A DNA stretch of 60,000 bases, from NCBI RefSeq assembly GCF_910592395.1, contig NC_088319.1, forward strand, positions 17,424,001 to 17,484,000, given 5' to 3'. The position numbers and the translations under genes are program-made. Numbering within the stretch: the first letter of the stretch is position 1; every line of letters begins with the position of its first letter. Below the pieces are notes generated by a model. It searched no databases. It saw only the letters and a list, made by a program, of their open reading frames with translations, and was not told the DNA's origin. Shown piece after piece: positions 14,421-27,253 of the stretch. The DNA comes from Lineus longissimus. Taxonomy: Eukaryota > Nemertea > Pilidiophora > Heteronemertea > Lineidae.

Positions 14421-17400
14421 ATCTTTCCCAAAGGCGTGAAGAATGACAGAGCAATTAATCAGCCGCCTACGTAAATAGCAATACTATTTACGCCGCTTGA
14501 GTCATTAGCTAAAACTAAACAGTTCAGTCACGTGATGCCTGTCATGTTTCGCCATATCACGGTTCCATTGATGAGAAATTTTCTGCAAAACTTCAAGGTG
14601 ATAGCTACACGAGATGATGACTTTTCACTTATCTCCATTTACAGCAACAATCAGCATTTAGTGTTGACGTGACCGTTGAATGAGGTCTATTTGAAGAAAA
14701 CAAATCAGATACATGTCGTTGTTTATCTCTAGCATCGACACGAGATCTAAAATGTAATCAATAAAGTATACATCAAATTTATTAGATAATTGCTCATTAA
14801 AGTTTCCTCGAGGAATATATGGGTGGCTTTAAAGGGTATCTTACGTCAAATCATCAAAGTGGCTTGATATAGTTCGCATCATTACCACCAGGGGCGATAG
14901 ATGAGACTCTAACGCAAACGTATTAGTTTTACACCCTATACGTCACGATATTTACAAAATGAAATAACACCAGGTTAGATCCATGTCAGTGCGAGTGGCC
15001 GATCCTCTTGCAAACTTCCCTGTTCTACGGAGGAGAAAATTCCTGTCAAGAAGGCCCCCTACTGTTGACACCAAAAGAGCAAATGTGTTATATATTCCAG
15101 CAACGTGATCTCTCCTTTTATTGACTACGCCCTCCATTTAGACATATGCGATAGCAGTAAATATCAGGTTCTCTCACAACCCCGACTTCCAGACAGTAAT
15201 GATCCGCTGTCACCCCCGGGGCCTTCCCGCGGCCTTGCCCGTCTAATGAACGTAACGATCTCATTTCCTCAGAGAATATTGCATTTCGTTCCCAATTCAC
15301 CAATTCCCCTCTCGAGGCCGCGAATCTGTACGACAGGACTTAACCCAAATATGATAATGTATTTGCCACGAGCCCCCACAACGTTGTTGGTGTTGTGGTA
15401 CAGATGTTTTTTCATGCAATAGTCATACACTGCTGATGTCATAGAATATGTACTGACTCGACTCAGATACGATCAATAATGTCCTTTCACAGTTTTCACT
15501 TTCAATAATTGTGGTAAATGCATCATTCTCGGACGATTTTGTCAAAGATTTCCGACAAATGACCACGAATATTTGACCATGATGGGTTCTCAGTTTTGTA
15601 ACCTTTTTCTAGATGAAGGCCGAGTCTGCTGGATCTCAGGTTGACAATGAACGTACTATGAGAGTATGATTATGTCACAATTAGAGTGACATTGAAAGTC
15701 TGAACGAACAACCACCAGTCGGATACCTTATCACCATTTGAATAAAATCCTTGTCCTACGGTTGCTGAAAAGCAAACTGACCCAGCTGCAGGATATGTTT
15801 GCTTGCTTTGGTTAGAATGCCCTTAGGTAAATGTAAATGACCATCAACTGGGACGATATCTATGGTTTTCATCATTGTACCACGGTGTGTCGTCAAGTAT
15901 GGTTAATGAGGAAAAACTGACGGGATAACCCTGTTGCAGGATACGCTTCGTGACTTTGGTAAGAGCCTCAAGGTCAGTATGACTTATCCAATATACATCT
16001 GTACAAGTACTTCAGTCACAATGAGAGCGGGAATAAACATGCCGGGTGCGGAGCATTGATTGGTTGTTGCATTGGCCCAGTAAAATGTGACGTGCAAGAA
16101 ATCGCTTTTGTTTCATCTCCCAACACTGTCAAGAGAATAAGAACATCAAATATTTCGTTCTCAACTGAGCTGGCTCTCGGTCTTAAAGGACTGAGCGCAT
16201 CCTTTGTTCTGGCTGGATATTTTCTAGGTCCGTGTCAGTAACAATCAAACCATCAATCCCATGGTAACATGCAATCACTCGTATTGTATTCATCCGCCTA
16301 CAGAGTAGACGAGTCGGCAAAGTAATCCCTTGGGATATTCAAATTCATACGCGGCAGACAGTCAGTTGAAATGGTTTGTGCCAGAGAGGTCAAGGGCATT
16401 CATTCCCTTGCCGAGCTCATGGGATATATACTCTGAATGATTGCGTGGGGCTTGATTTACAGTATTCTTCTCATCATACAGACTACATCACTCCAGGCCC
16501 AAGACGTGTATATTCAGTAATATGACATGGCATGGGACTGTATCTTGCTAATGGAACTGATAAGGCGGGAATGGAGTCAACAGGTTTCCATCTGGGCATC
16601 GAAGAGAGTTCTAAAAGAGTTTTGGCATACTCCGCGTATATGCTGGGCGGTAGGGGACATAAATCAGAAGCATACGCCTGATAAAATACCTGCCGAATAT
16701 ACCTCCCGCAAAAATCTCCCGTAAAAACTCGCCTTAAAATTCCGTCTTGGCCAATGGTATGTTTAATTAACTAAACCCATTCAAAAGCTCTCGCCCATTT
16801 CAAAGAGCATTCAGCCATGTATTGTCAATTACTATTTTGTAAACAACAGGATTAACTCCTGAATTTTAGTTGCATATCTATTGTGTAGGAAGTGTAGTTT
16901 GACTCTATTGTTGTACTCGGAGTACTCGGTGGAGGTGGAGAAGTCATTCGGGTTTTATCCTAGGAGTAACGTATTTCCCTTAAAACGGAAAATGTAGAAA
17001 TGACTGATCACTCGTTTTATTTTTCAATCCCACTGAATCCCCGCTTAAGTTGGACTTCTGCAACTGACAGACCTTGCTCTAGTTTCTGGATTAAGGACTA
17101 AATGTTAAGCCCTTTGTGACGTCACAGTATCAAGTGCTATATAAAAACTTACATTAATATGATTTATGTATTTTGGACACTAAGCCCACGTTTTGACCTT
17201 AAAGTACGTTATCATATTGATGTAGATGTGTTTACGAAGTGAAGGCTGTCCAAACACAAACACTATCTTATTCATGAACCACATCGCTAACTAATTCTAT
17301 AGTAACGTCCTCAATAACCGACAAATGGTCTGGAACAACACATTGATAACGTGTCCATCCCAGGTAGTAATGCACCGTGTGAATTATTTTCAATTGTTTA

Positions 17401-19470
17401 TAAAACATTAATTTGCTCTAGGGTTCCCGGGAAATATTTAACCATGCCGTGTAGGCCTTTGCTCCATGTGTCCTGAACGAGGACAACAAGTGAAGAAACA
17501 TCGTGTCGATTTAAATGATTTAATAATGCATAAAATAGGCAAGGACCTCAAACTGCCATCTGCCCGGCCTGTACACGTAATTTCTCTCGAATCTGACTGT
17601 GGAGTGCAGCTTTAGAACAAAATATATACTAAAGTCAATTCTCTTGAGAATACTTGATAAAACTAACATATGGTAAATCGTCATCAACAAGTCCCCCAAT
17701 GTCTACTCATATCAACCCCAGCACTGCCGCACTAGTACAAGTATCAAGGCGTTCCCAGATTGCGCCAGATCATCAGAATCGCACTATATTTCAGTGGGAT
17801 TTTTTCTGTCGTACTTGACACAAGATAACCGAGTCCTTGGCAGGAAATATAAAAAAAGATGGGTCAAATCGATGGCGTTAACAGGTTAATGTAATAAGTG
17901 ATAAGGGGTTTCCTTGACCGGACAAACGGACCCACATCATAATTATAAGGCCCACGCCCCAGGTTCGTCATAGACATTGACTTATCTACTGACATAACTC
18001 ACAAACAATGCCTGTTAATTCGAACCAAGCGTTTCGTTTACTGTTACGGTATAGTTATGTTCAATTTAGGGCCGATGTGACGGGGATAGTAGTCCTAGGG
18101 CTGATGGTCCGTGTAACAATAGTCCGCATTGCTAAATGTTTTGGTTAGGGTTAGCGGTACAATAGATCATGCTGCTTACTTGGTCAAATACAATGCTACC
18201 GGACTATGACTCCAGGGGGACTATATCCGCTGTCACACCGGTCTGACAAAAAAAGTTTCTTGATGTTAATATGGACATCATTCTAATAAGAAAAAAATGA
18301 CCTTAACTGGGGTGTGAAACAGAATGATGTTGATTAACATGGGTCCGCTAGTTAAAGGTGACAAGGTTTTCACCCATCCAACGGCTGATGCATGGAGAAA
18401 ACTGTGGAACCTTCTTATTACCTGCATTTGCTGAACATGAAATCTGTCAGAAGATTATCTCACTGTTACTTAAAGGAGATGAATACTATTTGAAAAAAAA
18501 CCAAAATCTCTCTTTGTAAAACAATATAGCCTCTTTGTCTACCTAACTACACGAGTGACAAAAAGCGTCATCTAATTTTTTAACAAAGGACCAACTGTCC
18601 CCGGATTCAATTTTCACACCTTTGGAAAAAAGTTTTAAATTTGTTAAGAAGATCAGCGTAACCTTGGCGAGAAATGTGATAAGAGAGACAAAATGTCATT
18701 TCAAGTGTCAAATATAAAATCTCATTTTGTAATTTTTTTCAACTTAAGCACGCAATCTGCCAATTGCCCCCAATCTCTATTCTCCGTCAAATTTGATAAA
18801 AAGATCCTTATCTTTTTGTTATTTGTAACATGACACAACGGAGGAGTTGATTTACTTCATGGTCGGCGTTCATGGTCATTTTTTGTCTTTTTTATCTTTC
18901 TTCACAAACAGCACGATACGCCTGGGGCATTGAAAATGACCGCTTCGCCGAGAGTAGGTCACCGTCTGTCACCGAGAGCCGACACCCAGCTAGAGCAAAG
19001 ATGCGGGAAATTGTTATAATATTTGCAGGTGTTCTGGTTAATGTAATGCATGCATTTCCTATATAATACTTTAAATGGACCACAGGCGTACTCAGCGTGT
19101 GACAAGCATACACTTATTACTCTGATCAATACGTATTTTCCAGTGTTTTTCCAATGGAGGACACATATTTCAAAACTTTACAGTCTGACCTTGGCCCGCG
19201 GATTGGTGAAAGAACGGGATATGCGAGCTGCATCTCGCCCACGGTTTCCCCGGAATCGACACAATCAACCAGCTTTAAATCTTGGGTAACTTGTGCAATC
19301 TTTGTCATCAAAATAGATAACGACAACATTGTCATTGTCAAATACAGTACAATGTATTGAGGTTTATCAAACTTTGAGTGGTGACACCACAACTTCGGTG
19401 TGCCAACTTTGGAAGCACCATCTTACCACACTTAAAAATTTTACGAAATGTGACAGCACGCTTCCATATA

Positions 19471-19648
19471 CAGTAGAACCTCTCTACTAAGGACACCCTC
19501 GGGACTGACGAGTGCTGTCCCTAATAGAGAGGTGTCCTGATTAGAGAGGTCAAATTGAATGGAAACAATGAATTTGGGACCAAAACTAGTGTCCTCAAGA
19601 GAGAGGTTTTCCTTAATGGAGAGGTGTCCGCTAAGGGAGGTTCAACTG
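19471..19648 (+). mobile_element. pogo/Tigger-like MITE
   Basis: The left end CAGTAGAACCTCTCTACT and the right end AGGGAGGTTCAACTG are inverted. The interior repeats the motif AGAGAGGTGTCC and its reverse several times. A TA dinucleotide precedes the left end; the expected TA after the right end is missing, so the right boundary may be damaged. No transposase is present in this 178-bp unit. Family assignment rests on the terminal sequence as I remember it. Confidence 0.55.
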
Positions 19649-20146
19649 CAGTTTGTTTAGTACCGGACGTCACTTATTGCATAAACAGCAATATCTTATC
19701 TCTTGTTTATGGTCAATATTCTCTTTCTAAGAAAATGATTACCTATCATGGATTTCGCGTCAATTTTGATTTATGACCCAGGAAGAATACAGCGCCGGGG
19801 AAATCCCATTTTACAGCCATCACAACCAATCGAGTGGTCAATTGAGTAATTCATAGAAAAACTGGCAATAACATAGATATTGACATAGCTATTTTTGTAA
19901 CTGAGAGAGGTCGAACGTTGTTTCACTGTATTCATCGAAAAAGAGAACTTTAGATATATCCCACAGGTTTCTTAGCTAAGATCTTATTTAGTTCCTAGTA
20001 TTTTTAAGGGCTTCACAAGATCAGTGTAAAATTCTAAGATAAAGATCTTGTAAGAATCTTGTAAATATTTTATTTGTACATTGTATAGATCTCAATACTC
20101 ATTTCCGTATGATGCGAATAAGATCTCAACTAACGGGTTTCTAGTG

Positions 20147-20526
20147 TTAAAACCCCTAACGGTCAAGTAAGAAAACACTAACGCCCGTCCGCCATGTTTT
20201 CAACGACCAGTCGGCCATGTTTCAAACGCCCTCAGATATGACAGACTACCACTAGGCCGCCTTGCCGCTACCGTATTCACCATGAGAGCACAATGGCTTC
20301 ATAGCAAAGTGGGTTAGACGGCAAGGATCAAGTGTCGGGGGTCCCGAGTTCGAATCCGCTGGAGGAATGGTTTTCATTTTTTTTTTTCACGAGAGGGTCG
20401 TCAATGAACTTGTTGTTTGTGCAGTCAAGTGAGACCAGTCGCTGGGTGTATATCATGTTTCAGATGCAGTTGGTCGTTTGGTGGTCGGGCGTTTGTGTCA
20501 TTTAACTTGGCCTTTAGTGGTTTTAT
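20147..20526 (+). mobile_element. Inverted-repeat element (MITE-like), copy 1, with a tRNA-like SINE inside
   Basis: The left arm (from 20147, TTAAAACCCCTAACGG) and the right arm (about 20470-20526, reverse complement starting ATAAAACCACTAAAGG) match imperfectly over about 60 bp. They share AAACGCCCG-type and CCAAGT-type blocks. The left part, 20147-20293, is also similar to the reverse complement of 47528-47690. Between the arms lies a tRNA-like stretch. No coding capacity was seen. Confidence 0.55.
20290..20388 (+). mobile_element. tRNA-derived SINE, copy 1
   Basis: Pol III promoter boxes are present: box A TAGCAAAGTGGG (20302-20313) and box B GAGTTCGAATCC (20346-20357). The unit starts near GGCTTCATAGC and runs into a T-rich end (about 20371-20387). 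The acceptor stem cannot pair, so it is not a functional tRNA. It is clearly related to the unit at 47122-47220, including the GGAAT...TTTTCATTTTTT segment after box B. Confidence 0.6.
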
Positions 20527-23500
20527 GCATGCATGTCAGCTTTAATTTGGTAAATCTGGTCAATTCCACCCAAACTCAAATGAATCTCGCATATTCTATT
20601 TGTCAATTTTGCTCTAAATCAAATGTAAAAGTTCTCTTGATGTTTGCTTTTCCTTTTTTACAGCTGCCGCAGGGGACATTAGTCACAAGGACAAACACAG
20701 CACTCATCCGACCTTGATGGCACAAACGCTGCCAGCTTGTTTTTATTACCCAAGTTTCATTGAAGTCAAACGTCACAGAAATTCACGAGACATCCCGTGA
20801 TGTCATTGTTCTCAAGTCTCGCAGTGCAGTGGTCAAGGTCCCGCAGTAAAAAAAATATGGATTGCGCCATTCTTTACGGGCTCGTTGACACTCTGGGAGG
20901 TCATACGCCCTTGAGAACCGGCAAGGTCGTTCGCTTGACCTTGCAGAACGGCCGGCCATTCTTCGGCCAATTTTAGATTGATAAATTAACTGTGTCGTGC
21001 TAATTAAAGATTTAGTGACCACAGAAACGAATTCTCAGTTTCACATTTTGATCACCCAGGCTCTTCCATTCTGTTTTTACTCTTGGACATGTGTTCAAGT
21101 CTTATGTGGTTAATAATAATTGAACAGAAATTGTGCAATTTTCATATCAGCACCAACGGAAGACTCGCACTCCATATAAGAATAATTGATATAAATGATT
21201 TCTGTCAACTTCACATTGAAATATGAAGATATTATCCACTTTACGTTGCCCAAGCTCTACCGGCTAAGACCATGGTTAGTACAGAAAAATATATTCTCAT
21301 TCCATGCGGCCTTAATGTGAAGTGGCACAGTTTAATATTCTAACACAATATTGCAATGTTTGATATGAAAAGAGATCATGCTCACGGACACCCCTGGGCA
21401 CAGGGTCTTGGCATGTCCTCTCCCAACCGGTCAACTGTCTGTGTCCTCAAGTAGCTTGCACTAAATCTTGGGATTATGTTGTTCGAGGTTTCAGGGGGAG
21501 TCCCGGGTTTTGTTCGCTTATTTAGGCCAATGTCACCCGCCGGGGACGATTTCCAGGCGAGGAATTGACAGCCGGTATTCTTGTCCTAACCAATGGAATC
21601 CACCTCTGAAGGAACTGGGATCATCTCAATCCAATTATCTTTTAAACAGCAGAACGTTGGTCATATTCAATGTCTTGAATCATTTGCGCAAGGTGGTCAA
21701 CTTTTTTGTTGTGTTTTGGCTTCATCAGCGGGAATCTCCCACGTTTCTATAACATCATGTTCAAGCCATCATTGAAAATCATCCTGAAGGACGTATCGCC
21801 CTTTTTAAGAGGAGTTCGAGTGTAAGTCACAGTCACATCTCAAGATTATTTGGAGGAGTGTCCATCATTTTTACTCTCAGAAAGATAGCCTGAGAATGCA
21901 ACGCTGCCCAATGTGTTCTAGCTTTCTTCGGTCTCTTTATTCTGTGATAGTTTCCCTCCCGCCCATCTTAGCGGTAGGTCCTTCATGTCTTTGATTCAAA
22001 CATATCAGGGCTAGATCAGGTGAGACAAGTTCAATATGGTCGAAGAATGAAGACCTTGACGGTCTCTCAGGTCAAGGCGACCGATTGTCCTCCTCTGCCT
22101 CCATCACAGGCCATCAGATCTTGATATGGGCTAATCTTTACACTCTATGACAGTTAAATTAGATTGGGACTGGGATCTTTAGAAAGTTTTAAAGGACGCT
22201 TAATGGCTTACAATGTTGAGTGCGAGAATCAGTCACGGAATATCACGAAATTTGTAAACACGAATTCGTTTTGGTCTGGTTGTATTTTTCTTTGGTTTGG
22301 TTGATCTTGCTAGAAAAAATATTGCAAGTTTTTCCTGTTTAGTGGTAAACCATTAATTTTGGTCTGGCAATAAATGTAAATGAATATATAAACGGGCTTG
22401 TTATCTGAGGTAAAAGCCGATAGTTTGTGGTAGCAAATATTTGCAAATCCAATTAGAGTGCTTGATTACTTGACTTTTGATTGAGGCTTCAAATTGGCTA
22501 AAAGAAGGAAATTTTCGTCAACCCCTCGGATTCATGAATATTTCGTTATTTCCTTTTTTACAACATGATGAGTATTGTCAGCAGTGTATCTCTAGTATTG
22601 TACATCTATCATTTCTGCTGTCATTGATTTACATGAAAAAGAGAAGCACGTTGAACATCATTGCTTTTATGTCAAAACAGTCCTTTGATAAAAACCAATC
22701 AAATCTAATAAAAGAAGTGGATGTACTCTCTGATAATGACAGAGACTTCACTATCAATGGGTACATCGATTCATTGACAGTAAATCGATAATTATTATGT
22801 AAATTATGTGTTGTCGGGTGCATGGTTTTTACTTTTTTATATCGAAAGAGTAAAAAGTATGTTGTCGTGCCAAAGAGCCCGTTGTCACTAATATAAAAAA
22901 AAGGAATTGAAACTCTTAGAAAACTTTCCTTTAAGTTTCAGGCCACACGTTGGGGAATATTTCAGACTTACAAAATGGTATAAGAATATCCATTTTCTGT
23001 CATTCTTATATTCAGGACAAGCAGATGGACTTGTTTGCAAATAGGTCGAGACCGTGTCCCATAACCAGGTCATATTCGAAGCCTGTTGTGTCTGTCTTGT
23101 CTGATAATCGTAGGCGTGAATTCCATGTCATAATCATACACACAAGTGTTAATAACAATAACATCAGCATAAAAGCATTTGTATATGATACAAAAGTGTA
23201 TGTAATGAGACCATTTTTATAGATAATTATATTGAAATAGTTTTACTAATCATGATATTTTAGTTAATTAACCAAAATTAGAATTTTAACGGTGGTTTCG
23301 CACCGATTCGCAAAGCGCTTCATTCTACCTATCAGATCCAGCTGTGATACATCGATTTTTTTTAATGGGCATAATATTCCATTGTTCTTCTCGCAATACA
23401 CTGTCTAGATCCTGGGCGCATATGTCACCTTGTAAAATATTGTTTTCTAACAGTTCCACAGTTCTAAAATTCAATAAAACGCCTGCACAGTGTTTATCGT

Positions 23501-24116
23501 CACAGCTGCATCGCACACTGAAATGGGCCCTACGTATCACCGATTGTGCAAATAAGATATTGGGGTGAACGTCTTCTAATGAGGACAGTATCTTTTATAC
23601 AAAATATATTAATTTGATTAGTTCTTGTTTACATTGGGGCAATTAATTGCAAAAACCAGTACAAACTAGTTGTCTTGCACCGAGTTATTGAACATGCGTT
23701 CAAGGATGAAACAAGGGTGATCGTCTTGTTATCAAGAAAATCTGTTTAATATACGGGGTTTTTTATCGGTTCTTTTTTCGCAGTTCTACCATTTGGTGGG
23801 CATTGGTTCTTCACCTAACATAAATCTTTGCAAGGTTACACTGGGGTTGATTCCAGGTTATCGACAAATAAAGAGATCGCACTTTGATTTTTTTCACCAA
23901 ACATAAAACCAATTCAGCGGGCATTGACTTCATAACGCCTCCTCACCAGTCATAGAAGGTCTCATTGAGGTTGGTGCCCAGGAAGTTTTATACATAAATG
24001 TACTTTGTAACTAATAACCAGAAAATAAAAGAAGATGAAATATTGTCCTATTTGTTTCTTAGCATTGTCCTTTACTTTTATATTTCATGTTGAGTTCAGT
24101 GACTTCAACTAGAAAT

Positions 24117-24270
24117 TTACATTCAACCCTATTACAATGTCTTCCGTATGAGATAAATACTTCCTTTAAAAATGGTTTGAAAACCTTCTTGTTCAAAATG
24201 TGCTGTGATCAAATCGAATCTCTCACATTCCATGTTCATTACTGGGGACCGACTCTTTGTATTAATTTAT
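24117..24270 (+). pseudogene. Possible LINE ORF2 C-terminal remnant
   Basis: The peptide CLPYEINTSFKNGLKTFLFK, read in the frame of 24087-24272, resembles the Leu-Pro-x2-Ile ... Phe-Lys-x2-Leu-Lys-Thr-x-Leu-Phe end of CR1/L2/Rex-type ORF2 proteins, with a short internal deletion. About 110 bp on is an AATAAT-rich stretch with ATTATTTATAGAGCGC, a type of sequence seen in LINE 3' regions. Short and degenerate, so tentative. Confidence 0.35.
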
Positions 24271-25632
24271 GACACTGTTTCAATCGAATCTTTAAAACAG
24301 AGAATCATAATGACAACAATAATAATGTCTATTATTTATAGAGCGCTACTGAGAAGGAGAAGCTGTTAAAGGGCGAAATGACCAAATGACGACAGGATGA
24401 TATTCACCTCGGATTTAAGATTTAATCAAGACTTCTTCAATGTCCATATTGCAGCATACTGTTGTCCCCAGCAAGAACTTTTGATTGGTAGTAATAGTGT
24501 TTAAGAAGGTGTTATCTCGCTGTTTATGGCAAGGCCTATTACGTCCTTCATCAAGTAATAAAGAATCGGGAAGAGGACGTTGACTCTGCACTAATAAAGA
24601 TATATTTTATAGTGTAACTCTAACTGTAGGCCGTTGCCCTTTAAACGCAAGAGAACGTATTCGAAGTGCACAGGACTCTCTGAACTGTTGCCAGAGACCG
24701 ATAATACAGGTTAATTTCATGTATTGTCTTGTCTCAATAACTAATAAGTTAACAGCTTTTTTGTTCCCTCTTCCCTGTCAATCGTTGAACTCGTGCATTG
24801 TATATCATCTTTTAAGAGGCAATGTCCGATAAGACAGGGCACCTACCTCCCTAGAAGCGCCCTCTATATCAGCCAGAAGACTTATAATGACTCGGAATAC
24901 TGGTATATTCCAGCTCTGTCCGTAATCGGGTGTTGTTGGTACTTTAAATATGATACAGTTGAAATTCGAGTTCCACTGGTCTGGGTCCTTTCCAATACTC
25001 CGTATGCTTTAAGAAAAAGGCATTGATGCTGCATGGTCTCAACGCGATCACTGTCTATATACCCGTATACAATTACAAATGTGCATATTATTTTTTTATT
25101 TTTTTCTCTGCAAGGAAGCTTTGTTCTTGAAATGGTAACTTTATTATACTCTATGTTTATTCAATACGCAACCTATATAAGCTAATTCCATACTGAAGAC
25201 GAAAGACGAGGAGAAGTGACAATGTCAGTTTGGGCGGCCTGACAGGGACATCATACCACTTTGGTTAGGATGACAAAAGTACTACTCCCACGCTATGATA
25301 ATTGGTACCCAAATTTCTATTACTACTCATACTCGGACTTTCATGGAGTTTGAGAGGATGGTCCACTGTACATAAGCTTGGATTTCTGACGAACCCACAG
25401 GTCGAACTAGTATCTACACCCCTAAATCACATTACTGAAGTATGTACAAGCTACATGTACCTGTAACTAGTCTACACTAGTTCAAAAAAGTGCTCTGTAC
25501 TTTTGGTTTTTTAGGGGTATCCAGGTACAGTGGAAATACACACCTCAACAGCCTTGGAAGCACTGTCAGATTATTTCAAGAGCATTTTTTAAACGCTGCT
25601 GAGAAATGTTATGACCTTGCCAAGGCCATGTT

Positions 25633-25696
25633 AGAAGAGCATCCTGATTGGTTGGATATAACATGACGAGAGGGCTCAACCAATCGATGCTCTTCT
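25633..25696. repeat. Hairpin with CCAAT boxes in both arms
   Basis: The left arm AGAAGAGCATCCTGATTGG plus TTG and the right arm CAACCAATCGATGCTCTTCT are inverted copies with a 2-base indel, around a 22-base loop. Each arm has a CCAAT/ATTGG box. The arms are long enough to suggest a fold-back insertion or cruciform. Confidence 0.5.
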
Positions 25697-27136
25697 TGCA
25701 ACCGTATCATCCAATCAGATGTTTTGGTTTTTTGCATGCAGGTCGGTATTCCGACAGACTTCTGCGAAATTCATACCTGCATATTTGTGTGAAAAAAGTG
25801 CCACAGTTCTCGAACGATAAAGGTTGAATGACGTGTGCACTGAGGTAATATTTTTGGAAACTAACCTGTTCATCAGAAAAGACTTTGTCTTGAACCAAGT
25901 CAAATGGCATGAATGATATGTTAAAATCGAACATTCTGGAATGTCTTTTAAACCCAACCCACTCCCCTTGCCGCATAAAAGCTCTCACACGTAAATACTT
26001 CCTTGAAGATGGGGGTTTCTTTTGCCTGTACTTGCTGTCCTCCGTACTGTTATTTCAATGGAAAGTGTAGGCCTAAGCTGCAATACTTCTTTCAGGATAT
26101 TGAATCAGCTTCACAATTGGCAAAAGTTGGAACGAAGTTACCAGATTTGGTAGCAAGTTGTGCATGCCTACGAATGATTACCACAGTAAATGCCAAGCAC
26201 ATGCGCCACAGGTTACAACATCTAGACATTTTGTTCTAACTTCTGCAAAGTCCTCAAAGGAGTATCATGACTTGAACTCGGAATATTTTTACCAAATATT
26301 TTTTTTAAGTTTCGATATTTTGTTATTCGTTTGTGAATCTAAATGGTAGTTAATATAAATCTATGACTCATAGTCTATTTATAAATATCACTAGGCGACC
26401 ATAGACGAGTCGTACAACCACATGATATCTCTTTTCTACGAACTCATTAACCGAATTGCATATAGGGAACGCCATCCGACCAGGAAACAAGGAATCCTTG
26501 AACCTAGGAGTGGGTGGTATGTTGTCATGAAGTATTTTGGTCGATGTGACTCGAAGTGCCATTGACCATAGCCACGACCAAAGTAGGCTACCAGGCTACA
26601 TCCTGAAACATTCCTGTGACACTAACAACAGGCAACATGGTGTGTATCCGTTCTCAGAGCTTTCATTGCCATTCAATGCAAAGCTGGTCGAGATAAACTT
26701 TTGAAGATTTGTCGAAGATTGATTGTCGACCATAAGACTAACTTTACACTTCCTGGTCATTTTCCGTGTTAGCTTCAACCTTGTAGGCTCGAGATAAAAT
26801 TCAAATACAATTCAACGAGACATGGGAGAGGTTGCCCATGTCACTACCACAACAATTTCTGGTAAAGCACTGCAAGATCTTCAGGATACTGAAGAGAAAA
26901 ACCTGATAAAAGAAGTCCATTGACTGGTAATAACAGCCTACCTGGCAAGATAGATAGATTGCAAGCTGTCAGTTCAGACAACAACATCCAGCTACAAATT
27001 CTCGAGATACTACCTCGTCAGAAGAAAATGTGGAAGTTTAGATGTTGTGATTTCTGCCCTGATTGACAACTGCGGGAACTATTACTGAAGTCATCTGAAG
27101 TACACCTACATTCTATTTGCTGAACAACTGTATGGT

Positions 27137-27253
27137 TAGGCCCTGGTTGCACGGAGCATGTCACTTTAATTTGACGTTATACCATTTGAATTAACGCCAA
27201 ATTAAAGTTAACACCGAGATGAGTGTTAATTTCTTTTAAACAACCGCGCCCTA
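27137..27253. mobile_element. Small MITE-like inverted-repeat unit
   Basis: Inner arms ACTTTAATTTGACGTTA (about 27163-27179) and TAACGCCAAATTAAAGT differ at one of 17 positions. The outer ends TTAGGCCCTGGTTG and CAACCGCGCCCTAG are roughly inverted. The whole unit is about 117 bp without coding sequence. Confidence 0.4.

Larger units (their letters stand above)
3477..19470. other. Long gene-poor stretch
   Basis: No frame here has a recognisable domain; the longest (157 codons, minus strand, 11388-10915) has no motif. There is a short hairpin at 6765, a palindrome CTATACGTATAG near 10571, a C19 run at 14402, a hairpin CGTAAATAG/CTATTTACG near 14470-14492, and a CRE TGACGTCA at 17117-17124. Small exons could be missed. 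Confidence 0.5.
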
